Assembly: GCF_032854445.1 (NCBI RefSeq)
Contig: NC_088296.1
Location: forward strand, 1,800,001 to 1,864,000
DNA: 64,000 bases
Reading direction: 5' to 3'
Origin: Liolophura sinensis
Taxonomy: Eukaryota; Mollusca; Polyplacophora; Chitonida; Chitonidae
In this document: in pieces, positions 35,388 to 46,384 of the stretch
How the letters are laid out: every line of letters starts with the position of its first letter
How positions within the stretch are numbered: position 1 is the stretch's first letter
Notes under the pieces: model-generated
Told to the model about the DNA's origin: nothing
Databases searched by the model: none
The model's input: only the letters and a program-made list of their open reading frames with translations
Position numbers and translations under genes: made by a program

Positions 35388-35695
35388 AGACTTGAGATCA
35401 AACCCAGTTCGTTTCACACCAAAGACCTTAAAAATGATACTTGCTGCTGCTTTGCTTGGCGCTTAGCGCTGTGAGGTTAGAGCAAGGAAACGGACTGGTT
35501 GACTTGGTGTAATGCGGGGTGTCATGTATGGTGTCTCTGGCATGATACTTCAGTAATGGTGACATGAACTCGCCTTTCCACAAGACAAATTACTCCATTC
35601 TTCACCGGACAGCATCGGTCACGTTGCATGGGAACGTGTATATTCTAGAACCCTGCACCTTACGTCATATGTGACTGAATCCTCCCAAAATATGA
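35388..35695 (+). mobile_element. SINE-B copy, diverged
   Basis: GAGATCAAACCCAGTTCG (box-B-like), CACACCAAAGACCTTAAAAA, TGCTTGGCGCTTAGCGCTG, GACTGGTTGACTTGGTG, GGGGTGTCATGTATGGTGTC, TGGCATGATACTTCAGTAAT and TCATATGTGACTGAA follow the SINE-B order. The end is degraded. Confidence 0.75.
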
Positions 35696-35764
35696 GGATT
35701 ACTGGCACTGTATATTTCCATACCCTCTCACTGAGTAACCACGTGACCAATAGTCTGTGTATTC

Positions 35765-35826
35765 TCCTCGTCGCCATATGACTGAAAAATTGTTACGGTT
35801 ATTACGATTATAGTACGACGCAAAAC
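35765..35826 (+). mobile_element. SINE-B tail fragment with an insertion
   Basis: CTCCTCGTCGCCATATGACT and GAAAAATTGTTA are followed by about 17 extra bases and then AGTACGACGCAAAAC. It is the same terminal module as at 26934-26954 and 33711-33731, interrupted by CGGTTATTACGATTAT. Confidence 0.7.
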
Positions 35827-37094
35827 GATGTGAAGTAACTATATATGCATACAAGTTTGACCCCCTGACTGTATGCTGTTTTTGTACAGTTTCTGACAAG
35901 TTTGTATCCAGCTTCCAATATGTGGTTTTATACTGAAGAAAAAACTCTTGGAAACATGCCCTCTGATATATCTCCATTGGGGTAATTCATTTGTAGCGGG
36001 AAACCAAAGCGACTTTGGCTCTTGATCTTTAACCAAATTCTCCTGTAACGACTTATTGACCTATATCAAATGTTGCTGCCAATCCATAGAATTGTGGATT
36101 ATTTAATTTGTCCACCTCCATGTAGGACTAATGAGAGTAAGTGGGAATCAGAGCTGAGCCCTCAAATGTCAGCTCTCTGACGACCACATGGGGAATTGTA
36201 TGGATTACGAAATATCGACGACCTTGGCACGTGATCTGGTCGCATGTCAATGGGAATACACACCTCACAGCCATACCGCGAAGGTATGATACTGAAGAGT
36301 CTAGACCCGTGTGGAAGGGGTTTTCTGTTCGGAAACGTATGCAAATTGGACAACTCTGCGAGATAGCTTCTGGGGTCAAGTACACAAAGCCATTTTGATT
36401 TAAATGAGAGTTTGAAATATAATTTTAGAGCTTAGCTTTGGAAAAAAAATGAAGAAATGTTGAGCTCTTGACCATCCTCTAGCTAACAAAATTGTTACGT
36501 AAATACCAAACTGCCAAATGTTCAACTTCGAGTAAGAAAAATAATTTTTGTGACAAACTTTTGACCTACACAATTTGGCATAGGTCGGAAATAACTTTGT
36601 GGAATCTGGGGTCGATTTCACGCAGTCATTTCTGACTTTAAGACAAATTTCATCCTACAGTAACAAAAACAAAACAGAGGTACAGAGGTTTTAAATTTTG
36701 ACTTAAGTGAGAAACAACTTTGTGGAATCGGCCCCTAGCCTGCACTATGTGATAATATCCGACAGGTTACGTCCCATTCACACGCTGTATACATTGTTAT
36801 GGGGACCATCCATCATACAGCGTCATATACTTGGTCACATGTATGTATAAGGTAAGGCTGTGTTATACAGCCTACGTGATATCGGTGTAAACTATATAAA
36901 AAAAAAACAAAAACAAACAAAACCCCCCCAAAAAAATACAGGATGGAGAGTAAAGCCAGATCATCGGTAACAGTGTGATATTTGAAAAAAAAAAGGTCCC
37001 ACATAACCAGTGAAATCCGATCACTTGGCAATTTACCTCAATTAGACACTCAGGTATAGGATTATTGGCTTTTTCGCTCATGTATATAACGTAC
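35827..37094. other. Unique stretch with A-rich and C-rich runs
   Basis: No gene recognised. An A-rich stretch with C7 lies at 36896-36937. Frames on both strands at 36128-36398 overlap each other and show no motif. Confidence 0.4.
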
Positions 37095-37345
37095 GGTTAT
37101 AATGTATATTGTACGGTTACATCAAAGTGCTGTGCCTCAGTCATACTGAATTGCACGCTTATCTCAAAGTGCTGTGCCTCAGTCACACATTATTGCATGG
37201 TTACTTCAAAGTGCTGTGCCTCAGTCATACTGAATTGCACGCTTACCTCAAAGTGCTGTGCCTCAGTCACACATTATTGCATGGTTACTTCAAAGTGCTG
37301 TGCACCATTCACACAGCATTGCCCGGTTACCTCACAGTCCTGCGG
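37095..37345 (+). repeat. 42-bp array with an alternating 84-bp dimer
   Basis: CAAAGTGCTGTGCCTCAGTC heads each unit (37124, 37166, 37208 and so on). The remainder alternates between ATACTGAATTGCACGCTTA and ACACATTATTGCATGGTTA, giving an A-B-A-B higher-order unit. Outer units are diverged. Long frames here are repeat artefacts. Confidence 0.92.
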
Positions 37346-38084
37346 GGTACTACCACGTTTAAAATTGTCTGAAACAGGAACTTTTCTGTTCGGCACCGTG
37401 TTGTCGCAGTGCAGTTACTGCGCGGTAGCCGAGCGGTCGCCGTGTAAAAAGCCGTGCAATATACAGTAATAGTGGAGTACCGAATAGTATCGTACGGTAA
37501 ATATTGTACTGTGTATAAAGAAAGCAACCGCACTTTACGTTGGCACGTGTGCACGTTTACGTCCACATGTAGAATAGAGTGCTTTCTTTTCTTGATGATA
37601 AAAGAACACACTCATGTGAAGTATAGGTCTTTTCTTAGCTTAAGTTGCAAAAATTCTAAAAAACATAAATGGAAGCATTTTATGGACAGCCGGTAATGGT
37701 CTTTCATCTTACATATACTTCATTTTTTGTGTCATTTGCCTTTGATCAGATACAGAATCGATTTTGATTCCTTGATTTGAGAGATAGGTGTGAAGCCCAG
37801 ACTATGCCTTGGCCAAGGTGGATTTTAGGTATGGTACACTTATTGAAGCGTGACCAAGACTGCACTATTTAACCCATAAACCACAACGCCACCTAACCGT
37901 ACAGCCAGCGTCAATTCTGTATCCTTTTAATAAAATAAAATAAGTTTTTTTTTAAATATTCTTTCCTGATTGCAACCTTAATTATCTGGTTCAGTCATTT
38001 GAGCTGTTCTGGACTATTTTCTGAGTCGTTTATCTCAGGTTTTCACTAGTACCTTTATATTTACAGTACACAGAGGCTTTGAAT
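37346..38084. other. Unique stretch with an orphan box-A-like site
   Basis: TAGCCGAGCGGT at 37426-37437 matches a Pol III box A, but no box B follows at tRNA or SINE spacing. Nothing else was recognised. Confidence 0.35.
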
Positions 38085-38172
38085 CATTTATTTGATTGGT
38101 GTTCTAAGCCGTACTGAGTAACATTTCACTCATACGACGGCGGCCAGCCTTACGGTGTGTGGTTTTGTGAGA
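38085..38172 (-). mobile_element. SINE-A tail fragment, minus strand
   Basis: ATTTATTTGATTGGTGTTCT, AAGCCGTACTGAGTAACA, TTTCACTCATACGACGGCGG and CCAGCCTTACGGTGTGTGG is the reverse complement of the SINE-A tail, truncated after about 88 bases. Confidence 0.85.
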
Positions 38173-38189
38173 TATAACAAGGAATATGC

Positions 38190-38490
38190 CCCCACTATAT
38201 GCCCCCACTGTATATCGCCTATTTCATAGTGCTCATTGTATATCCTCACCATATATCAGTCACTGTATATCCCCATTGTCAATCCCTCACTATATATCAC
38301 CCACTGTATACCTCACTCTATATCCTACTGTGTACCCCCACTGTATACCCCACTGTATATCGCCCACTGTACATCGCCCTCTATATGTCGCCCATTATAT
38401 ACCTCCACTGAACATCCCATTCTATATCCTTCAATGTATATCGCTCACTGTATACCCCACTGTATATCCCCCCATATATTACCAACTGTT
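38190..38490 (+). repeat. Degenerate pyrimidine-rich CCCACTGTATA repeats
   Basis: CCCACTGTATATC and CCACTATATGCC variants repeat irregularly about every 14-20 bases. It gives Tyr/Pro-rich frames in all plus phases and no real gene. Confidence 0.8.
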
Positions 38491-40938
38491 TACCTGCATT
38501 CCTAGTGAGACCCCAGTTTTCCCGTCTGTCAGATGCCCACAGTTGTGTTAGCAGGCATGTCGAACGTAACCAGCTATCTATTCTATCTGGAACACGATGT
38601 TTTCAGGACGTATAATAGTTCAAGCCATGAGCCCTACAGCTCCAATGCGATTACCTTTGTTAGTCTAATGAAATGTGCATTCGCTCAACGGTAAGCCATC
38701 AAATGTCAGACTGTCGTCTGTCCAGGACTTGCTGAGCTTCCGATACGGGCGGCCGCGGCAAAAGGCGATATCATATGTCAACGAGGTCACGTCAATAACG
38801 GCACTTTAACTCTGTAATAGGAGCATTAACCGCCTTTTACTCAGAAGCATTTGTGTATGATTCGACCAAATTGAATTACCTTTTGTGATCCATACTTTTG
38901 TAAACATTTTTATCGTTCAACTACAGATGCAATTAGAGGAAATTTTTAAATTGAACCAGAAAAGTGTGCTTCAATGAAAAACTAACAAACAAACAAAAAA
39001 CTCTCAATGTCGCTTCATATCATTTTCGTAAGTGGAAGATCAGAGAAACACTTCCTGATTTGTGACGTTATGTCCTCGGAGTGACCTCCCTTACCGTTTT
39101 ATGTCAGTATAGGGCTACTGGGAAAGCACGTGACATGGCTGCATAAACAACTTTTTACCCAATTGTTGTCTGGATTCCTTTATTTTTGCATTCAAACAGG
39201 TAAAGTCGAGTTTTGAAATAGCTTAGGAGGAGAATGGCTTGCTTTTGGATGCAATCTCCTTCATACCACAACACGATGTGAATGTTGCATAACTAAAACG
39301 TCACCACATTTGGATCCGGACTGCCTTGTAATACGTTCAAAGAGGCGTTGAATTGGACGACACTAATGCATGAACAAAAATAAGAGAGCACTAAAATGTC
39401 GCGCTCGCACTGTATGTACACAGAGACACCATAATTGGGGCAACACTAAAACATTACCACATTCCAGCAAATCTTTCTTCAATAAGAAAACGCCAAAAAT
39501 CCATTTTGTCCATGCAGGGGACAAGTCGGGTTTAAACTGTTGCCTCTCGCAAATGAGACAAACCGCAAGTGTATTTCTTATTTATTTTATTTTATTGACT
39601 TCAGTCTCAACTGAATAGGCCTAGTTGCAGAGTTCATCAGTGATATAGCTGGAAGCAAAACGTCAGGTCCACGTGAGTAAATTAACGTGAGTCCCGTGGC
39701 TAGCCCACTAACACAATTCCGAGTGGGCAAAGTTGTTACAGGAATCACGGGTATGGATACGGCTGTCTTCGATCAGACCCACAGAACACCCAATGTTTGC
39801 CTCGGTTAATATGATCCGGACTGTTAAATTACCATGTCCAAGGTCAGGGGGGAAAGAGAGCTGATTTCGAATCAATGGCGCTCCAATACGGAGCACAAAC
39901 ATTGCGAGGAAATCACACGCCCTCTTTGTAAACAGTTTGGGGCTGATCCTGGAAATGCGGTATCTGTGTAGCAAGAAGGTTCCTGTAACTAACCAAGATA
40001 AGCTCTAGACATGTACATAAAGCTTCAGTCGCCAAATTGATATAGTGTGCGGAATGTTAAACAGCACAAGCTTATATCAGTCCGAAACACATCAGTCCAT
40101 ATAAAGAACCCCAATCCTTACAGAACACATGCAAAACTCTACTAAACGTTGTACGTGTGCAGAACATATCAGTTTACATGATCTAGACGCCTAACACATT
40201 GAATTGTCGCAATACAGATCACTAGGTCTGAAATAGCATGGTAAACGCTTTTCATGATGATTTCATTCATTCGGCTAAAATACCCCTTGCCCCTTTCCAA
40301 TATCGATAAAAACTACTGAATCGCTTGTTTTCGCATGAATACGTCTTAATTTTATGTTTTAAACACGAAGCTTTTTGGTGGTTTGTGTTTGGGATTTGGC
40401 ACTGCGATCACTGGCCTGGAAAGTCCTTTTTGGTTCACGGCTGGTATATGAATGTCTATTTTGACGCCTAGAATTAATCTCACTGAAGGTTGTTATTATA
40501 GTAGCCGTCGTCTTTTTTCTTATTAGAACTGAAACATCTGACTTCTCCCACTCCGAAGAAACAGACAGAGGTCCAACATTGGAAGAAGTAAAATGTTTGT
40601 TGCCATACAAAAATACTTAAAACAGAAAGTACAATTAAACGAGCCGTATACATCACTTCCCAAAATGAACAAGCTGGAATTCGATAATTCTGACAAACAG
40701 GTAAATGTTTTACTTCAGACTGAGCCAGACGAGCAGCAGATTTTATCCCAAGGTATGGACCCCGGATCGTGAGTTTGTGGAGTCTTACGTTGGCGGAAGA
40801 CAACGCGTATTCCACCAATATGCCGTACAAGACTGTAGTCACGTGAGAATATTTGCTAGTTACTTGCTAAAGCTGGGTGTTTACCTCTTACACTCAAGTC
40901 TCCATTACATAAGAGAACAACTTGTTAAACATAGAATC
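38491..40938. other. Unique stretch, no gene seen
   Basis: 40446-40480 (minus strand) is the third copy of the GCGTCAAAATAGACATTCAT motif. The minus frame 40480-40842 has a hydrophobic middle (MYTARLIVLSVLSIFV) but no recognised family. Confidence 0.4.
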
Positions 40939-41012
40939 AGTGGCCTCTGTTGCCTAGGGTCGGCGTGCCAGCGCAGCGCCATGACCCGGGAGCGTCTCAC
41001 CTGACCGACGGC
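40939..41012 (+). mobile_element. SINE-A 5' head fragment
   Basis: AGTGGCCTCTGTTGCCTAGG, GCCAGCGCAGCGCCATGACC and CGGGAGCGTCTCACC match the first 70 bases of SINE-A; the rest of the element is absent. Confidence 0.55.
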
Positions 41013-41029
41013 ATTGGTCAAAGGCACGT

Positions 41030-41222
41030 GGATCTTTGTACTGCTTCAGCACGCTAATCCCTAGGCCACTGAAATCTCCACCAAGCTTCATCAGGTACTT
41101 GAAAAAAATCATGACTATCGAAGATGCAAGACCTGCATTTCAAAGGCGATCTCATTAGTCAAGGGCCATCGAGCCAAAGATCTAACTATTTAACCATCAG
41201 AGCCAGCGAGGTCGCCTGTCTT
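41030..41222 (-). mobile_element. tRNA-like SINE head, minus strand
   Basis: Read on the minus strand, GACCTCGCTGGCTCTGATGG contains a box-A-like TGGCTCTGATGG followed by TTAAATAGTTAGATC. Box B is degenerate. It is probably another tRNA-derived SINE with an unfamiliar body. Confidence 0.4.
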
Positions 41223-41544
41223 CCAACAAACATCAGATTTAAAAAAATGAACTAAGAACGGCATACCAACTTAACCAACCCACGCATGTCGCCAGAATCC
41301 GATTACACGGGCCCTTCAAGAATTTGTAGGCGGTTATCGCTCGCCTAAGTTGACGTAACCCTGGCTAGCTGACTAACCATACGTACGTTGGAGAGGGGCA
41401 CCACGACGTAATGCAGTTCGCCTTAAAACCGTTCGAGTTGAATCAGGTTGTCTCGGTCTACGTGGCAAAGAAATCGAAATCGGTTTAAAGTGGTGGAAGA
41501 TGAAGAGGAGCCTAGCAAAGTGCCCCTCAAGCGACGATATTCCC

Positions 41545-41760
41545 AACCGGATGTTACAGATTTGCCCTCGCGGTTTGATCCAATTTATGTCGGGTCATTT
41601 TGTGCACTAGAAAAGAAAAGCCATTGCCAAGATGGCGGAACTTTCCTGGAAGCTGTTTACAACTCCACTTTGGTCGATTGGTCTTGACTCCTTCTGTTAA
41701 GACACCAAACCCCTGGCAAATTAGGTCAGTTGCTTGGATTAAGTTTGCGCCTGCGCATTT
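41545..41760. promoter_or_regulatory. Candidate TATA-less promoter: ETS, YY1, CCAAT and NRF1-like motifs
   Basis: Within 216 bases lie an ETS-like ACCGGATGT (41546-41554), a YY1-like CCAAGATGGCGGA (41627-41639), an inverted CCAAT (ATTGG, 41677-41681) and an NRF1-like TGCGCCTGCGCA (41746-41757). Such clusters mark ubiquitously used animal promoters. On the minus strand the order NRF1, CCAAT, YY1 is the usual upstream-to-start order. The plus frame 41448-41687 (KVVEDEEEPSKVPLKRRYSQ) is the most protein-like non-repeat frame here, but it lacks an ATG start and has no recognised family. Motif matching is by eye. Confidence 0.35.
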
Positions 41761-42218
41761 ACCAACATAAATTAAACATTTCTTTTGCTTGCCTAATTCC
41801 TCTTCCCAGAAAACACTGAAAGTATATATCATACGAAAGACGACTAAACAGTGGCCCGGGAATGGTTTGATTTATTTTTCTAGAGTTTTTTTTTCCAACC
41901 GAGTAAATAGATTTTGAAACATCAGATCCAATGGTGATCTGTAGTCACCCAGATGGTATCATAGACGGCACGGGCATATTTTTGGCTTGAAATAGCTTGT
42001 TTTGACGTTTATTCGGCAAATACACTGATAGATCTACATGTGTTTGTATTTTTAATGATGGAATCCAGCGGTCAGTGTGTTTTATGTGACGAAAACCTGA
42101 GGTGACGTCACTGGTCCCGATGTTGTAAAAATTCTCATGGTAGAACCCAGATATTAAAATACATTCTAGTGGCTTGAAAAATAAATCGATTAGTTTTTTT
42201 AATGGTCTTTCATCTGAC

Positions 42219-42446
42219 ATATATTTATGTATTTATTTGATTGGTATTTTATGCCGAAGTCAAAAGTACTTTACTTTTACGTCGGCAGCCAGCATCATCA
42301 TTGGATGAAATTGGAGAGATCCTCCCACGTACGGCCGGAGAGGAAACCAGCATGCGCTGGACTTGAACTCACACCGACTCCATGCGTTCGAGGCTTCTGG
42401 ATCATTTCGCCGTGCGGGGGTAATAAACACTCGGCCACGGAGGCCG
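42219..42446 (-). mobile_element. SINE-A, near full length, minus strand, with 9-bp duplications
   Basis: Read on the minus strand: head GGCCTCCGTGGCCGAGTG, box-B-like GTGAGTTCAAGTCCAGCGCA, GGTTTCCTCTCCGGCCGTAC, a deletion of the middle third, and the tail ending in AT-rich sequence. TCATCTGAC is present on both sides (42210-42218 and 42447-42455). Confidence 0.9.
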
Positions 42447-43915
42447 TCATCTGACTTAAAATTCATATTATAGCGTCCTGTTTACCTTTAACCTAATACT
42501 TCACACAAACCTGACTGGATGTATAAGAAAAAAAATTCCTGAGTATATATGACCTCAAACAGCAAATAGAGAAATTTCCATAACACGATTGACACAATTT
42601 TTATGGGTGGTGAAAATCGTAGTTTACTATTATTCAAAGTTCAATAACCAAAATATTTTAGGGAAGTGGCAAGTTAATAGCTCACTTTTCCCCATGAGAC
42701 ATACACTCAACCAAACTATAAACGCGCAAAGCAATCTTATGTTGTTTTCTCTCAGAATTAAATAATGTGTTAACTCAACAATTAGGGTAGGTAGTCATTA
42801 TCAATTGTAGCTTCAATTTCCACCAGATTTTCACATTTTAGGGCAATAATGAACACAGTTGCCGGTGTCGGTGATCACAGTTCACGTTCTTCCCGATGCT
42901 AACGATGTACAGAGTCGGTACTGAGTGCCGAGAACTGTGATTACAGACCATAACAGATCCTAACGTTGTTGCGTTACCACGTTATTTAGTACTTATAGAA
43001 AACGATATAAAATTGCTTGGTGCATTTATATATTTTTGGAGTATAGGTCTTAATGGTTGAAGATCAGCGGTCCCCAGCGAAATGCAAGTAATGCCAGCCA
43101 AAAATATGCCGTCAACAGATTCTTGCCACCATTACCCTGATAATAGCTTTTCTTAGAAAACCATGTTCCTCCTGTGAACTAAGGGCTTGTCAGCCTTACA
43201 GAAAAACACTATAAAGAAAACTATTTACCAGAAGAAAGGTCATTAAATACCTTCCAGGAAAATAGATTTTGAAGAATGAAATATAGTAATGTACGTGTGT
43301 CAAGTAGTAATAAGCTGAAGCCATATCATCGGTCCCAGTATGGTAAGAAAAGGCCACTGGAGAATGTAAAGCTCCAAATGCATTTTACTGTAGGTTGAAA
43401 AATATTCTAAAAAGATAAATCAAACTATTTCCATGGGCAACATTTAATGGTTTCTGTATCTACAAGCCTCTGTATCACTTTTGTCTTGTAGATTCTAGTA
43501 TTAATTATGCAAATCAGTATCTCAGAGGTAAAGACACACACAAATAAAGCATTTAATCTAGCATAAAGGATCGTCTTAGACCTACATTTTATACAGTGAT
43601 CTGTATGGTGAGTGAATCAAACAATGTTATAACCGTGTATGTAGGATACTGTCGATCGGTACGACATGACACACATGTTTAAAACAATAATACCATGCAC
43701 AGGCTCTCCATTTCAGCGTACGTTGGCTTAGCCGATACATTTTACCTCACGCTTATCAGCTACCATTTTTTTCGTCTTTTAAGGCCTTACAGGATTCCGT
43801 TTGTCCAATAACCTTGTTCCACCTTGAGATATTGTTTAGAAGAGCATGAAGCACCAATCAAATACATAAACATAATGACCTCATTTTTTGACACAACTCA
43901 CTACATATTCTGTTA
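42447..43915. other. Unique stretch with one hairpin
   Basis: The only structure noted is an imperfect 16-bp inverted repeat at 42871-42886 and 42929-42944. No gene was recognised. Confidence 0.45.
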
Positions 43916-44187
43916 GGGGCCTCTGTGGTCGAGGTGGTTCACGCACCAGCACTACACAGTGACATAGAAGCCTCTCACCAATGCGCTGTGGGTTCAAATC
44001 CAGCTCATGCTTTCTTCCTCTACGGCCCTACGCCCGTGTGGTCGTGGGTCCCTCATTCACACCAACCACCACTACCTCCCAGCTCTGTTCGGTTTCTTTC
44101 CACCATAATGTTGGCCGCTGTCGTATGAGTAAAATGTTCTTGACTGCGGCGTAAAACATCAGTTAAGTAAATAAATAAATAAATAAA
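43916..44187 (+). mobile_element. SINE-A, full length, diverged
   Basis: GGGGCCTCTGTGGTCGAGGT, CCTCTCACCAATGCGCTGTG, GGGTTCAAATCCAGCTCATG (box B kept), TTCTTCCTCTACGGCC, GTGGTCGTGGGTCC, CTCTGTTCGGTTTC, CACCATAATGTTGGCCGCTG, TGCGGCGTAAAACATC and an (AAAT)n tail. It forms an inverted pair with 44526-44643. Confidence 0.9.
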
Positions 44188-44525
44188 ATGGGTTCTCGGA
44201 TGCATTTGGCCAAATGCACGAAACGCTTTATCATCGTCATTATCTCAAGAGATCATATGATGAGGCAGAGACGTTATTTGTAGAATTCATTCAGATGATG
44301 GAAAATAGAAGGAATCTGTTTTATCAGCCATGCTCATACGGTGCGGTTGTTCAACGCTAAAAATATATAAAACAGCGCATAGCCTGTTTACATACGACTT
44401 GTCAAATTCGATGAATCGATGCGACAAATCGCACCGTGTGAACTAGACTGAGCACTACATCGGCTCTGAGAACTGGCACCAAGCCATGTTTGAACGCTCA
44501 GCATCAAACGTGTAACAAGACTGAC
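44188..44525. other. Spacer between inverted SINE-A copies
   Basis: Unique sequence; no feature recognised. Confidence 0.4.
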
Positions 44526-44643
44526 GTATTTATTTGATTAGAGTATTATGCCGAACTCAAGAATATTTCACTTATACGACAGTGGCCTGCATTATGGTGG
44601 GAGGAAGCCGGGCAGAGCCCAGGGGAAACTCACAATCATGCAG
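44526..44643 (-). mobile_element. SINE-A 3' half, minus strand
   Basis: TATTTATTTGATTAGAGTAT, TATGCCGAACTCAAGAATAT, TTCACTTATACGACAGTGGC, CTGCATTATGGTGGGAGGAA and GCCGGGCAGAGCCCAGGGGA; truncated after AACTCACAATCATG. Confidence 0.88.
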
Positions 44644-46006
44644 ATATTTCCACGTACCGTGTGACATGTTCATTAACATTATGTCTGGTAAGCAATGAGA
44701 TATTTTTCGTCCTTTTTTTCACACACTCTTTTCAAAATTATAGGGTATTAATTCCCTTTGTGTTCATCGCCCTACATCGAACATATTGTTTTTGAACGCC
44801 ACAATTGCTCACATATATGACGGCGCAGGCAGTTTTAAATTTGAATGTCTGGAGTAAACCATCCATCTATAACAATTTAATGAGAACCCTTCCACTGTAT
44901 TGCTGGGAAGCAATGGTCTCCGACGAACATTAGTTCACGCCAACGTGTGCACGAACCTCGTGGGTAGCTTACTCTCACCAAAGCCCCTGGAACTACAAGA
45001 CCAAAATAAAAATAACAAAGCAAAATATGAACACACATGTGTTTCGTATTTAATAAAAAGTATGTCCGAATACTTCAGTGTAGAGACGTATATTTCAGTA
45101 ACTTCGGGAAGAGAATCCCAATTTAACAAAATGTGGGCTATGTATCGGAATTAATTCGAAAACGTGTATAGAGACACATAATAACTTTATTTTTCCATGG
45201 TACCAAAAGATCTTCTGGTTGGTTGAGAATAAATTTAGCTCACCCCACCAAACCCCACAGACGTATTAGCGATATGTTTATTGCCGCTTGTAGAATTCAT
45301 TGTTTAGCTTTCTCAAATCTTGTCGGGACTATCATGTTATCTAGAGCTGAAAAACGTGTAACACTGCCCATGTTCCGATAATGGCTCGTCACAGGTTTCA
45401 TATCCGTCTATCTGATGGAGAAATTGAAAATAAACAGAAAGTATTTGTCTATCGCCGATCCTCTAAAAGGGGATTGTTGTAACGGTTCAAATGTGAGCCC
45501 GCTCGTTAATAGGGGTGTCGTTAGAGTGGCTTGCGTGGCGTCGTTAGGTTATTATTGATGCAGATGAGAGGAACAACATACAGCCGGATTTATTTCATAT
45601 GCCAGTATTTAACCGATTTGTATAAGCATTGATCTGCAATTGACAGCGATGCATGTGTAGGACGTTTGAGAGCACATCTGACAGTCAACGACCATAGACT
45701 AAATATATATGTATGTGTCGATACACACATTCAAATACCAATAATTGCAAGGTCATTTCCCAAAACGGCGTTCAACACAAACCACAAAAGAATTGAGAGA
45801 GTATATAAAGTACGAATCTAGGAAAGAAACATGCAAAGCGAAGTATTAAACACTCTTCCGTGATGTTGGAAACAGGCAAGGCATGTTCTAGTTACGAGTA
45901 AACTCAGTAGAAAAAAACCGTGTACCATGCTAATATACAGAATGTCCACAGTCAAGATATGCACGTTAGTTGTGCTTTGATTGCTTTAATAAGACCATAA
46001 CAAAAA

Positions 46007-46039
46007 TTTGTCAAGTAACCTTGCCAGTAACTTGACAAA
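46007..46039. repeat. Perfect 10-bp inverted repeat, 13-base loop
   Basis: TTTGTCAAGT (46007-46016) and ACTTGACAAA (46030-46039) are exact reverse complements. No T run follows, so this is not called a terminator. Confidence 0.6.
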
Positions 46040-46354
46040 GGTCAGTGGTTTACTACGTGCACTCCGATTCCCTCCAATCAGAAACTTTGTATATGGGAAA
46101 ACAAATCTTCAATATGGCGTCAAGCAACAATGAAATAAAAAATGAATAAGAAGAGAAATAACTATTAACCCATCATACACATGGCTAAGGCTGCAAAATG
46201 AGGCCATTTGCTGGGAAAACCTTTGATACTATTTTATAACATTGTTTTATTTTTTGCTTAATCAATTGCCTTAGGAAGTTCTGCAACAGTAACAATACTG
46301 ACTACGGCCTTTCCAATAATTGCCCCAAGACTTCTTCGCCGTGGGGAGTCTGCG

Positions 46355-46384
46355 AGAGTCCCAGGGAGTCCCAGGGAGTCCCAA
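46355..46384 (+). repeat. 10-bp tandem repeat, three copies
   Basis: GGGAGTCCCA is repeated about three times. Each unit is itself near-palindromic (GGGA..TCCC). Confidence 0.85.

Noticed and set aside
37426-37437. Box-A-like TAGCCGAGCGGT, possible tRNA gene
   Set aside because: No box B or acceptor stem follows at a suitable distance.
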